A model generated the notes under the pieces. It did no database searches. It was not told the DNA's origin and worked only from the letters and a program-made list of their open reading frames with translations. 64,000 nucleotides of DNA from Pelagibius marinus (GTDB lineage Bacteria; Pseudomonadota; Alphaproteobacteria; Kiloniellales; Kiloniellaceae): contig NZ_JACSDK010000015.1 of assembly GCF_014925385.1 (NCBI RefSeq), positions 124,001 through 188,000 of the forward strand. The letters run 5' to 3'. Shown here in pieces: positions 50,167 to 57,484 of this stretch. A program made the translations under genes and the position numbers. Positions within the stretch are counted from its first letter, which is position 1. Each line of letters opens with the position of its first letter.

Positions 50167-51012
50167 CTACTGTGCCGCCCCCTGGGCCGCCGGAGACGCG
50201 CTCATGTGAACCGTACGCTGCGGATAAGGAATGGAGATGTTTTCCGCATCCATGCGGTTCTTCAGGTTCTTGGTCAGATCGAACTTCAGCCCCCAGTAGT
50301 CGGCGGCGTTGCACCAGACACGCACGGTGAAGTTGACCGAGCTGTCGCCCAGGTCCGTTACCGCGGCCATGGGGGCAGGGTCGGCCTGCACGCGCGAGTC
50401 CTTCTTGCACTCGTCGACGATGGCGGCCAGCGCCTGGTCGATCTCGTCCTCGTAGGCAATGCCGATGACGATGTCGACGCGGCGCGTCGCATGGAACGAG
50501 TAGTTCTTGATGGCCGAGCCCCAGAGTTGGGAGTTCGGCGCGATGATCTGCACATTGTCGGGGGTCGCCAGCTCGGTGACGAAGAGAGTGACCCCCTTCA
50601 CCGTCCCGGCCAGTCCGCCGCCTTCGATGTAGTCGCCGATCTTGAAGGGCCGGAACAGCAGCAGCATGACGCCGGCGGCGACATTGCTGAGCGTGCCCTG
50701 CAGGGCCAGTCCGATGGCCAGGCCGGCGGCGCCGATGACGGCGATGAAGCTGGTCGTCTGAACCCCGAACTGGGCCAGCACCGCAACGATGGTGAAGACG
50801 ACCACCGCGTAGTAGGCGAGGCTGGAGAAGAAGTCCCTGAGGGTCTCGTCGACCTTCCGCACCCGCGAGAGTGCCGATTTGACTCTCCCCCGCACCCAGC
50901 CGGCAATCACGAAGCCGACGATCAGTATGACAATGGCGCCGACCACGCTCAGCCCGTAGCTGGTCACCAGCCCGACCACCATGCCCCAAACTTCTTCTGC
51001 GGATTGTTCCAT
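50167..51012 (-). CDS. Small-conductance mechanosensitive channel (MscS family)
   Basis: Membrane channel of 281 residues that releases solutes on osmotic downshock. Three N-terminal helices (residues 18-110) lead into the pore helix segment VIGAAGLAIGLALQGTLSNV, the MscS TM3 signature. After it come FRPFKIGDYIEGGGLAGTVK and IIAPNSQLWGSAIKNYS of the middle beta domain. It has the E. coli MscS-like size and no extra regulatory domain. A possible promoter lies at 51186-51215. Read-through into the asmA unit would make the three genes one transcript. Confidence 0.95.
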   Translation of the reverse strand: MEQSAEEVWGMVVGLVTSYGLSVVGAIVILIVGFVIAGWVRGRVKSALSRVRKVDETLRDFFSSLAYYAVVVFTIVAVLAQFGVQTTSFIAVIGAAGLAIGLALQGTLSNVAAGVMLLLFRPFKIGDYIEGGGLAGTVKGVTLFVTELATPDNVQIIAPNSQLWGSAIKNYSFHATRRVDIVIGIAYEDEIDQALAAIVDECKKDSRVQADPAPMAAVTDLGDSSVNFTVRVWCNAADYWGLKFDLTKNLKNRMDAENISIPYPQRTVHMSASPAAQGAAQ

Positions 51013-51329
51013 CTAACGTCCCCGTATTGGCATGGCCTCCGCCATGCTGAAGTCCCGATCCAGGCGCGCGAACCAGCACCCCGGGACCACACATCGGCCA
51101 TGCCACCGTACTCGCGGCAACCTGCCCGACCGCCGCCGCCCCGACCACAACTCCGGTCAATACACGCAGCAGTTATCCCGCCGTCATTCTAAACAAAGAA
51201 ATAGGTAAGTTTGAATAGCGCGCTTAGATGGAGCCAGGAATCTTGCCCTTTTGCCGCAGCCTCTTGCGACAGAACTAGAGCCTGGACGGCCGAGCCGATC
51301 CAAAAACAATTCTGTGACGAATTGCAACC
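51013..51329. other. Intergenic region upstream of mscS, about 317 bases
   Basis: Between the cobyrinate amidase stop and mscS start. It has a 7-bp hairpin with loop CTCC at 51030-51047 in the mscS leader and a possible promoter, TTCAAA-18-TAGAAT, at 51186-51215 (minus strand). No small gene was recognised; frames through it have no plausible product. Confidence 0.4.
51186..51215 (-). promoter_or_regulatory. Candidate sigma-70 promoter of mscS
   Basis: On the minus strand TTCAAA (51210-51215) and TAGAAT (51186-51191) are separated by 18 bases. The start codon is 174 bases downstream, so the leader would be long. The AT-rich context supports it; the match to consensus is moderate. Confidence 0.35.
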
Positions 51330-52685
51330 CTAGGAGGTGGCCTCGCCGTCGATCAGGTGCAGAAAGGACCCGAAAACGCTGCCCTGGCGCTGTCCGACCC
51401 GGGCGTCACCGCCGCCCTCCGCCGCCTGCGCCTCGAAAAGCGCCTTTTCCGGCGGTCCTTCCTCGCCCAGCACCCGGGCGTAGTGGAACTCGTGGGCGCG
51501 GAAAGCCGCGCCGCCGGCGCCCAGAGGTCCGTTCGCCAACAAACAAACCCGGCGGTAGCCGAGATGGCGTGCGGGTTCCCGGAAGGAGCTCTCCAGCGGC
51601 AGCAGCCCGGCCATGGCGTGACGCCGCCCTTCAGCGTCCTCCAGGCCCTGGCCGAGCACCATGTAGCCGCCGCACTCCCCGTAGACCGCGGCATCGCGCC
51701 CCGCCGCGGCGCGCAGGCCGGCCAGAAAGCGGCCGTTGCCCGCCAAGCGTGCGGCATGCAGTTCCGGGTAGCCGCCGGGCAGGTAGACGGCGTCGGCCGC
51801 AGGATCGGGGGCCTCGTCGGCCAGCGGCGAGAAGCAGGAAACCTCGGCCCCCGCCCGGCGCCAGGCATCGAGCAGCAGCGGATAGGCGAAGGCGAAGGCG
51901 AGGTCCTGCGCCACGGCGATGCGCTGGCCCAAGGGGGCGAGGGGGGGAACCAGGGAAGCGGAATCAGCGGCCTCGGCGCCGGGGATCCTCGCCGGGCGCG
52001 CCGCCCGGCAGAGCGCTGCCACGTCGACCTGCTCCGCGACCGCCGCCGCCGCGGCTTCCAGGAAATCCTCCAGATCGCCGTCCTCTCCCGCCTGTACCAG
52101 GCCCAGGTGGCGTGACGGCCGCGCCAGCGCCGCGTCGCGGGCAAACGCTCCGAAAACAATCTGCCCTGCCGCCTCGCAGGCGGTCCGCAGCAGGGCCTCA
52201 TGGCGCGGGCTGGCGACATTGTTGAGGATCACCCCGGCCAGGGGCACGGCGGCATGGAAGCCGGCGAAGCCCGCCGCCAGCGCGGCGACCGAGGCGCCCA
52301 TGCCCTTGCAGTCGATCACCAGCACCACCGGCCAGCCGGTCAGCGCCGCCAGCTGCGCGGTGGAACCGCCCGCCAGGCCCCGTGCGTCGGTGACCGGCGC
52401 GCCGTCGAAGAGGCCCATGACCCCTTCCCCCAGCACCAGTTCCGCCGCTTCGCCGGCCCGCGCGACCGCCGCGGCCAGGGTTTCCGGGCGCATGGCCCAG
52501 GGGTCGAGGTTGAAGCAGGGCCGCCCGCTGGCGGCCTGGTGGAAGGCGGGGTCGATGTAGTCCGGGCCGGTCTTCACCGAGGCGACGGCCCGGCCCTGGT
52601 TGCGCAGGCAGCGCAGCAGCGCCAGGGTCAGCGTCGTCTTGCCGCTGCCCGAAGCCGGGGCCGCGACCAGCAGACCGGGTGTCAT
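51330..52685 (-). CDS. Cobyrinate a,c-diamide synthase (CbiA/CobB)
   Basis: Amidotransferase of 451 residues in cobalamin synthesis; it adds amides to the a and c side chains of (hydrogeno)byrinate using ATP and glutamine. The N-terminal P-loop is VAAPASGSGKTTLTLALLRC and the family motif VKTGPDYIDPAFH follows. The C-terminal class-I glutaminase domain has LPGGYPELHA and the active-site Cys in YGECGGYMVLGQ. The ATG at 52685 overlaps the cobA stop as ATGA. Symbol cbiA or cobB depends on the pathway branch; I left it blank. It lies downstream of cobA. Confidence 0.94.
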   Translation of the reverse strand: MTPGLLVAAPASGSGKTTLTLALLRCLRNQGRAVASVKTGPDYIDPAFHQAASGRPCFNLDPWAMRPETLAAAVARAGEAAELVLGEGVMGLFDGAPVTDARGLAGGSTAQLAALTGWPVVLVIDCKGMGASVAALAAGFAGFHAAVPLAGVILNNVASPRHEALLRTACEAAGQIVFGAFARDAALARPSRHLGLVQAGEDGDLEDFLEAAAAAVAEQVDVAALCRAARPARIPGAEAADSASLVPPLAPLGQRIAVAQDLAFAFAYPLLLDAWRRAGAEVSCFSPLADEAPDPAADAVYLPGGYPELHAARLAGNGRFLAGLRAAAGRDAAVYGECGGYMVLGQGLEDAEGRRHAMAGLLPLESSFREPARHLGYRRVCLLANGPLGAGGAAFRAHEFHYARVLGEEGPPEKALFEAQAAEGGGDARVGQRQGSVFGSFLHLIDGEATS

Positions 52686-53521
52686 CCTGTCTCCTGGCGC
52701 CGGCTCAGGCCCAGGGGATTGGGGTCGAGCGCACGGCCCTTCGCCGCGCCCTGCCAGTCGAGGCCGGCGCGCAGCCGCACCACGTCGCCCACCACCACAA
52801 TGCAAGGCGGCTCGATGCCCGCCGCGGCGATGTCCTCGGCACAGGCGCCGAGGCTGGTCTCCAGGATCGCCTGCTCCGGCAGCGTCGCCTGACTGACCAC
52901 GGCCACCGGCTCCCCGGGCGCTCGGCCGTGCTCCATGAGCGCCCCGGCGATGGCGGCGATGTGCTTCAAGGCCATGTAGAGGACGATGACCGGGGAACCC
53001 TTGGCCAGCCCCGCCCAGTCGATGCCGTCAGGCACCGAGCCGCCGACGCCGTGGCCGGTGACGAAAGTGACGGCCGAATTGGTGTCGCGATGGGTCAGCG
53101 GAATACCGGCGTAGGCCAGGCCGCCCAGGCCCGCGGAGATGCCGGGAATGATGCGGAAGGGCACGCCCGCGGCGACCAGGGCCAGGGCCTCCTCCCCGCC
53201 GCGCCCGAAAACGAAGGGATCGCCGCCTTTCAGGCGCAGCACCCGTTTGCCGTCCTGGGCCAGGCGCACCAGCCGCTGAGAGATGTCGGCCTGCACCGGC
53301 GAAGGCTTGCCGCCGCGCTTGCCGGCGTAGATCTTCTCGCAGTCGGGACGCGCCATATCGAGGATGGCCGGCCCCACCAGGGCGTCGTAAACCAGGGCAT
53401 CGGCCTGTTTCAGGCCGTTGACGGCATGCAGGGTCAGCAGGCCCGGGTCGCCCGGACCGGCGCCGACCAGCCATACGCTTCCGGCTTCGAAGACCGGCAG
53501 GGAAAGATCGTCTGTTACCAT
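52682..53521 (-). CDS. cobA: Uroporphyrinogen-III C-methyltransferase
   Basis: SAM-dependent enzyme of 279 residues that makes precorrin-2, the branch point to cobalamin and siroheme. Marks: VWLVGAGPGDPGLLTLHAVN at the N-terminus, LVGPAILDMARPDCEKIYAG, and VLRLKGGDPFVFGRGGEEAL. It lacks a fused CysG oxidase domain, so the downstream step is by another gene. It starts MVTDDLSLPVFEAGSVWLVG, divergent from cbiD with only 70 bases between. The stop overlaps cbiA. Confidence 0.95.
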   Translation of the reverse strand: MVTDDLSLPVFEAGSVWLVGAGPGDPGLLTLHAVNGLKQADALVYDALVGPAILDMARPDCEKIYAGKRGGKPSPVQADISQRLVRLAQDGKRVLRLKGGDPFVFGRGGEEALALVAAGVPFRIIPGISAGLGGLAYAGIPLTHRDTNSAVTFVTGHGVGGSVPDGIDWAGLAKGSPVIVLYMALKHIAAIAGALMEHGRAPGEPVAVVSQATLPEQAILETSLGACAEDIAAAGIEPPCIVVVGDVVRLRAGLDWQGAAKGRALDPNPLGLSRRQETG

Positions 53522-53591
53522 GGAAACTACCCTAGACGCCGGGGCCCGGCTGTCCTAGTCAGTGAAAAGCCTCTACTTGTAAAATAGCGAC

Positions 53592-54701
53592 ATGACACGC
53601 AAACCGGAAGGCGCGTTACGGCGCGGGTGGACCACGGGAGCCTGCGCCACGGCGGCCACCAAGGCCGCCTACACCGCGCTGCTGACCGGACACTTTCCCG
53701 ATCCGGTGACCATCACCCTGCCCAAGGGCGAGCAGCCGGCCTTCGCCCTGGCCCGCGAGACCCTGGCGGAGGGGCAGGCCAGCGCCGCCATCGTCAAGGA
53801 CGCCGGCGACGACCCCGACGTGACTCACCTGGCCCTGGTGCAGGCCACCCTGCGGCCGGGCCCGCAAGGCAGCGGCGTCACCTTCACGGCCGGCCCCGGC
53901 GTCGGCACCGTCACCAAGCCGGGCCTGCCGCTGGCGGTGGGCGAGCCGGCCATCAACCCGGTGCCGCGCCGCATGATGCAGGCGGTGGTGGCCGAGGTTG
54001 CCATCGATCACGGCGGCAGCGGCGACGTCGAGATCGAGATATCCGTCGACGGCGGCGAGGACCTGGCCAAGAAGACCTGGAATCCGCGCCTGGGGATCCT
54101 GGGCGGCCTCTCGATCCTGGGCACCACCGGGGTGGTGGTGCCCTTCTCCTGCTCCGCCTGGATTCACTCCATTCACCGCGGCATCGATGTGGCGCGGGCG
54201 ACCGGCATTACCCATGCCGCCGGCTGCACGGGCTCCACCTCCGAAGCGGCGGTGCAGCAGCTCTACGGCCTGCCCGAGGCCGCCCTGCTGGACATGGGCG
54301 ACTTTGCCGGCGGCCTGCTGAAGTACCTGCGGCTGCATCCGCTGCCGCGCCTGACACTGGCAGGCGGATTCGGCAAGCTGTGCAAACTGGCCGCCGGCCA
54401 CCTGGATCTGCATTCGGGGCGCAGCCAGGTCGACTTCGACCTGCTGGCGGCCCTGCTGGGGGAATTGGGCGCGGCGCCGGAGCTGGCCGCCCAGGCCCGC
54501 GCCGCCAACACCGCCAAGCAGGTGCTCGACCTGGCCACGGCCGCCGGCTTGCCGCTGGCCGACGCCGTGGCCGCGCGGGCCCGCGAGACGGCGCTGGGCG
54601 TGCTGTCCAGGCGCAACGCCAACAGCGAGACGGCGGTGGAGGTGCTGGTCTTCGATCGGGCTGGAAATCTCGCCGGCAAGGCGGCAGGCTGGCCCCAATG
54701 A
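53592..54701 (+). CDS. cbiD: Cobalt-precorrin-5B (C1)-methyltransferase
   Basis: Methyltransferase of 369 residues of the CbiD family, which methylates C-1 of the corrin ring during contraction. Marks: RRGWTTGACATAATKAAYTA at the N-terminus, TFTAGPGVGTVTKPGLPLAV followed by GEPAINPVPRRMM, and GGLSILGTTGVVVPFSCSAW in the middle. The TTG ACA-type motif is the family hallmark. Divergent from cobA; the shared promoter space is short. The stop overlaps cobK as ATGA. CbiD fits the early-cobalt route, though CbiD also occurs in alphaproteobacteria with otherwise aerobic-type genes. Confidence 0.95.
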   Translation: MTRKPEGALRRGWTTGACATAATKAAYTALLTGHFPDPVTITLPKGEQPAFALARETLAEGQASAAIVKDAGDDPDVTHLALVQATLRPGPQGSGVTFTAGPGVGTVTKPGLPLAVGEPAINPVPRRMMQAVVAEVAIDHGGSGDVEIEISVDGGEDLAKKTWNPRLGILGGLSILGTTGVVVPFSCSAWIHSIHRGIDVARATGITHAAGCTGSTSEAAVQQLYGLPEAALLDMGDFAGGLLKYLRLHPLPRLTLAGGFGKLCKLAAGHLDLHSGRSQVDFDLLAALLGELGAAPELAAQARAANTAKQVLDLATAAGLPLADAVAARARETALGVLSRRNANSETAVEVLVFDRAGNLAGKAAGWPQ

Positions 54702-55462
54702 GTGAAGCGACAATCACCAAGCCACGGCGCATCCTGCTGCTCGGCGGCACCGGCGACTCCCGCGCCCTGGCTGAGCGGCTGGCCGGCCGCGACGACGTGG
54801 AGGTGATCTCCTCCCTCGCCGGGCGCACCGAGAGCCCGCTGCCCCTGCCCGGCGCCCTGCGCATCGGCGGCTTCGGCGGCGTCGAGGCCCTGGCCGATTT
54901 CCTGACGCGTGAGGGCATCGACCTGCTGGTCGACGCCACCCACCCCTATGCCGCGCGCATCACCGACAACGCCGCCGCCGCCTGCCAGCGCGCCGGCACG
55001 CCGCGCCTGCTGGTCGAGCGCCCGCCCTGGGAGAAGCGGCCCGGCGATAACTGGATCTCGGTGCCCGACACCGAGACCGCGGCCAAGGCTCTGCCGGGAC
55101 TGGCCAAGCGCGTCTTTCTCGCCGTCGGCCGCGGCGAGCTGGATGCCTTCGCGGGCTTGGCCGACATCTGGTTCCTGGTGCGCACGGTCGATCCGCCCGG
55201 CGACAAGCTGCCGCTGGAAAACTGCGAGGTGGTGCTGGGCCGCGGCCCCTTTGAGGCCAACGGCGAGCGCGCGCTCTTCCTGCTGCACGGCATCCAGGCC
55301 CTGGTGACCAAGAACTCCGGCGGCGAGGCGACCTACGCCAAGATCGCCGTGGCCCGCGAACTGGGCCTGCCGGTGGTGATGATCGAGCGCCCGGCGCATG
55401 CGGACGGCGAGACCGCCCACTCGGTCGAGGAAGCGCTCACCTGGATCGAGGCGCAGCTCTAA
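54698..55462 (+). CDS. cobK: Cobalt-precorrin-6A reductase (CobK/CbiJ)
   Basis: NADPH-dependent reductase of 254 residues. The N-terminus ITKPRRILLLGGTGDSRALA has the Rossmann Gly-rich loop, and VDATHPYAARITDNAAAACQ is the conserved family motif. RGPFEANGERALFLLHGIQA and KNSGGEATYAKIAVARELGL are standard C-terminal elements. The ATG at 54698 overlaps the cbiD stop. It follows the methyltransferase step that makes its substrate. A long frame in the same phase extends upstream through cbiD, but it is out of register with cbiD and is not real. Confidence 0.95.
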   Translation: MSEATITKPRRILLLGGTGDSRALAERLAGRDDVEVISSLAGRTESPLPLPGALRIGGFGGVEALADFLTREGIDLLVDATHPYAARITDNAAAACQRAGTPRLLVERPPWEKRPGDNWISVPDTETAAKALPGLAKRVFLAVGRGELDAFAGLADIWFLVRTVDPPGDKLPLENCEVVLGRGPFEANGERALFLLHGIQALVTKNSGGEATYAKIAVARELGLPVVMIERPAHADGETAHSVEEALTWIEAQL

Positions 55463-55514
55463 GCCCAGCACCGCGGCATCGCATCACCCAATCCAAACGT
55501 TGACCGCCCAATCC

Positions 55515-55539
55515 GCCTGCACGCGAGGGTCGCGCAGGC
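55515..55539 (+). terminator. Bulged hairpin after cobK
   Basis: GCCTGCACGCGA and TCGCGCAGGC pair with a two-base bulge around a GGG loop about 50 bases after the cobK stop. No T-tract. It may be the operon end. Confidence 0.4.
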
Positions 55540-55618
55540 AGGCTGTGGCGCCTCATCCCAACCGCTTCACGTGGATTCGCAGCCTCGCCTGCTCTAGACT
55601 CGGCCCCAGGGAGGGCTC

Positions 55619-57475
55619 ATGGAACGACGTTTGGCCGCGATTCTGGCCGCAGACGCCGCCGGCTACAGCCAGTTGATGGCCCGGGACGAGGAGGCCGCGC
55701 TGGCGGCGCTCTCCGAACGGCGGAGCATCATCGACGCGCTCATCGCCGCGCACGGCGGCGCGATCTTCGGATCGGCGGGCGACAGCGTCATCGCGGAGTT
55801 CCCCAGTTCCGTCGAAGCCGCCCGCTGCGCGGTGGAGATCCAGGAGCGTCTCAAGGCACTCAACGACGGCCTGCCGGAAGGCCAGCGGATGCTGTTCCGC
55901 ATCGGCGTCAGCTTCGGCGACATCATGGAGGAAGACGGTGACTTCTTCGGCGACGGCGTGAACCTGGCCGCGCGGCTGGAAAGCCTGGCGCCGCCCGGCG
56001 GCGTCTGCCTCTCGGCCCCGGTCGCCGAGCAGCTCTCCGGCCCGCTGGCCACGGCCTTCGCCAAGGCCGGACGACATCGCCTCAAGAACCTGCCCAAGCC
56101 CGTCGAGGTCTGGTGCTGGCCGGCGCAGCGCGCCGGCGCGCTGCGCCGCAAGGCGGCCACGGCGAAGCAGGGGCAGCTGCTCGCCGCCGCGCTGGTCGCC
56201 GCAGCGGCCCTTGCGGTCGTCGTGCTGTACCTGGAGGAGCCCGCGGACCGCGGCCTGCCCACCGGGCCGAAGATCGCGGTGCTGCCGTTCAGCAACATCG
56301 GCGCCGAAACGGAAGACGCCTACTTCAGCGCCGGACTGACCAACGACATCAACACCCTGCTGTCGAAGTTCTCCAACCTCTTCGTCATCGCCCCCCATTC
56401 GGTGAAGGGCTTCAGCGGGCAGATGGACTGCGCGCAGGTGCGCCGCGAAGTGGGCGCCGACTACATCCTCGGCGGCACCGTGCGCCGCTCCCAGGACCAG
56501 CTGCGCGTCACCACGTCCTTCACCGATGCCGAGACCTGCCGCCAGCTCGACGCCCCCGGGCCCTTCGACCGCGACCTCAGCGCGCAGAACGTTCTCGACG
56601 TGCAGTTGGAGATCGCCAAGAAGGTCGTCGCGGAGATCGGCTCGGCCGATGCGCCCCTTTTCAACGCCCGCATCCAGAACGAGGTCCGGCGCAAGGGGCC
56701 GGAAAGCCTGGAGGCCTACGAATGCGTGCTGCTGTCCTACTGGTTCTATGAGACCTTCGAGGCGGAGCGCCATCGCCGGGCGCGCGCCTGCCTGGAGCGC
56801 GCCGTCAAGATCGAGCCCGACTATTCGCTGGCCTGGTCGCGCCTGGCCTTCAGCTACATCGAATCGAAGAAGTACGCCATCGACACGCCGCCCGATTGGG
56901 CCGAGCTCAGCCGTTCCGCCGCCGAGCAGGCGCTCGAAATCGATCCCGACAATCCCGACGCCTACTACGCGCTCGCCATCCTCAGCCAGGTGACCCGCGA
57001 GGATCGCACCGTATTCCGCAACTTCGCCGAAAAGGCCATCGCGCTGAACCCGAACGACGCCTTCGTCCTGGCCGATCTCGGTCTCTGGATGGGCTACTCG
57101 GGGGCCTGGGAGAAGGGCAAGGAGTGGGTGACGCGCGCCAAGCTGATCAATCCCAAGCATCAGAGCTGGGTGGACTACATCTGGCATCTTCACGCCTACC
57201 TGCAGGGCGACTACGCGGAAGCGGTCGCCGTCGCCCTCAAGATGAACCTCCCGGACAACTACATGGTCCAAGCGAGCCTCACCGCCGCGTTTGCCATGAA
57301 CGGCGAAGAAGAGAAGGCCGGGGAAGCCCTGGCGCACCTCCTTGAGATCCGCCCCGACTACCCCGAGGACCCGCGCGCGCCCTTCCGCACCCGTGGCATG
57401 CCCGAAGAGCTTATCGAAGGTCTGATGGAGGGCCTGCGCAAGGCCGGCCTGGACGTTCCGCCGAAGACGTCCTAG
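55619..57475 (+). CDS. Class III adenylate cyclase with TolB-like and TPR domains
   Basis: Protein of 618 residues. The N-terminal ~170 residues are a class III nucleotide cyclase with both metal Asp positions (LAADAAGYSQLMARDE, SAGDSVIAEF) and SFGDIMEEDGDFFGDGVNLA. A helix follows near 185-203 (QLLAAALVAAAALAVVVLYL), so the cyclase faces the cytoplasm. The outer part has a TolB/FlgO-like domain (PKIAVLPFSNIGAETEDAYF) and then several TPRs (ALEIDPDNPDAYYALAILSQ and others). This order is common in rhizobia and rhodospirilla. It would convert an envelope signal into cAMP. GGGAGGG precedes the ATG. Confidence 0.92.
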   Translation: MERRLAAILAADAAGYSQLMARDEEAALAALSERRSIIDALIAAHGGAIFGSAGDSVIAEFPSSVEAARCAVEIQERLKALNDGLPEGQRMLFRIGVSFGDIMEEDGDFFGDGVNLAARLESLAPPGGVCLSAPVAEQLSGPLATAFAKAGRHRLKNLPKPVEVWCWPAQRAGALRRKAATAKQGQLLAAALVAAAALAVVVLYLEEPADRGLPTGPKIAVLPFSNIGAETEDAYFSAGLTNDINTLLSKFSNLFVIAPHSVKGFSGQMDCAQVRREVGADYILGGTVRRSQDQLRVTTSFTDAETCRQLDAPGPFDRDLSAQNVLDVQLEIAKKVVAEIGSADAPLFNARIQNEVRRKGPESLEAYECVLLSYWFYETFEAERHRRARACLERAVKIEPDYSLAWSRLAFSYIESKKYAIDTPPDWAELSRSAAEQALEIDPDNPDAYYALAILSQVTREDRTVFRNFAEKAIALNPNDAFVLADLGLWMGYSGAWEKGKEWVTRAKLINPKHQSWVDYIWHLHAYLQGDYAEAVAVALKMNLPDNYMVQASLTAAFAMNGEEEKAGEALAHLLEIRPDYPEDPRAPFRTRGMPEELIEGLMEGLRKAGLDVPPKTS

Positions 57476-57484
57476 GCCGCCGCC

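Noticed and set aside
53522-53591. Cobalamin riboswitch between cobA and cbiD
   Set aside because: Only 70 bases are available and the conserved B12-box is absent.
53616-55471. Long minus-strand frames under cbiD and cobK
   Set aside because: Antisense of well-supported cobalamin genes.
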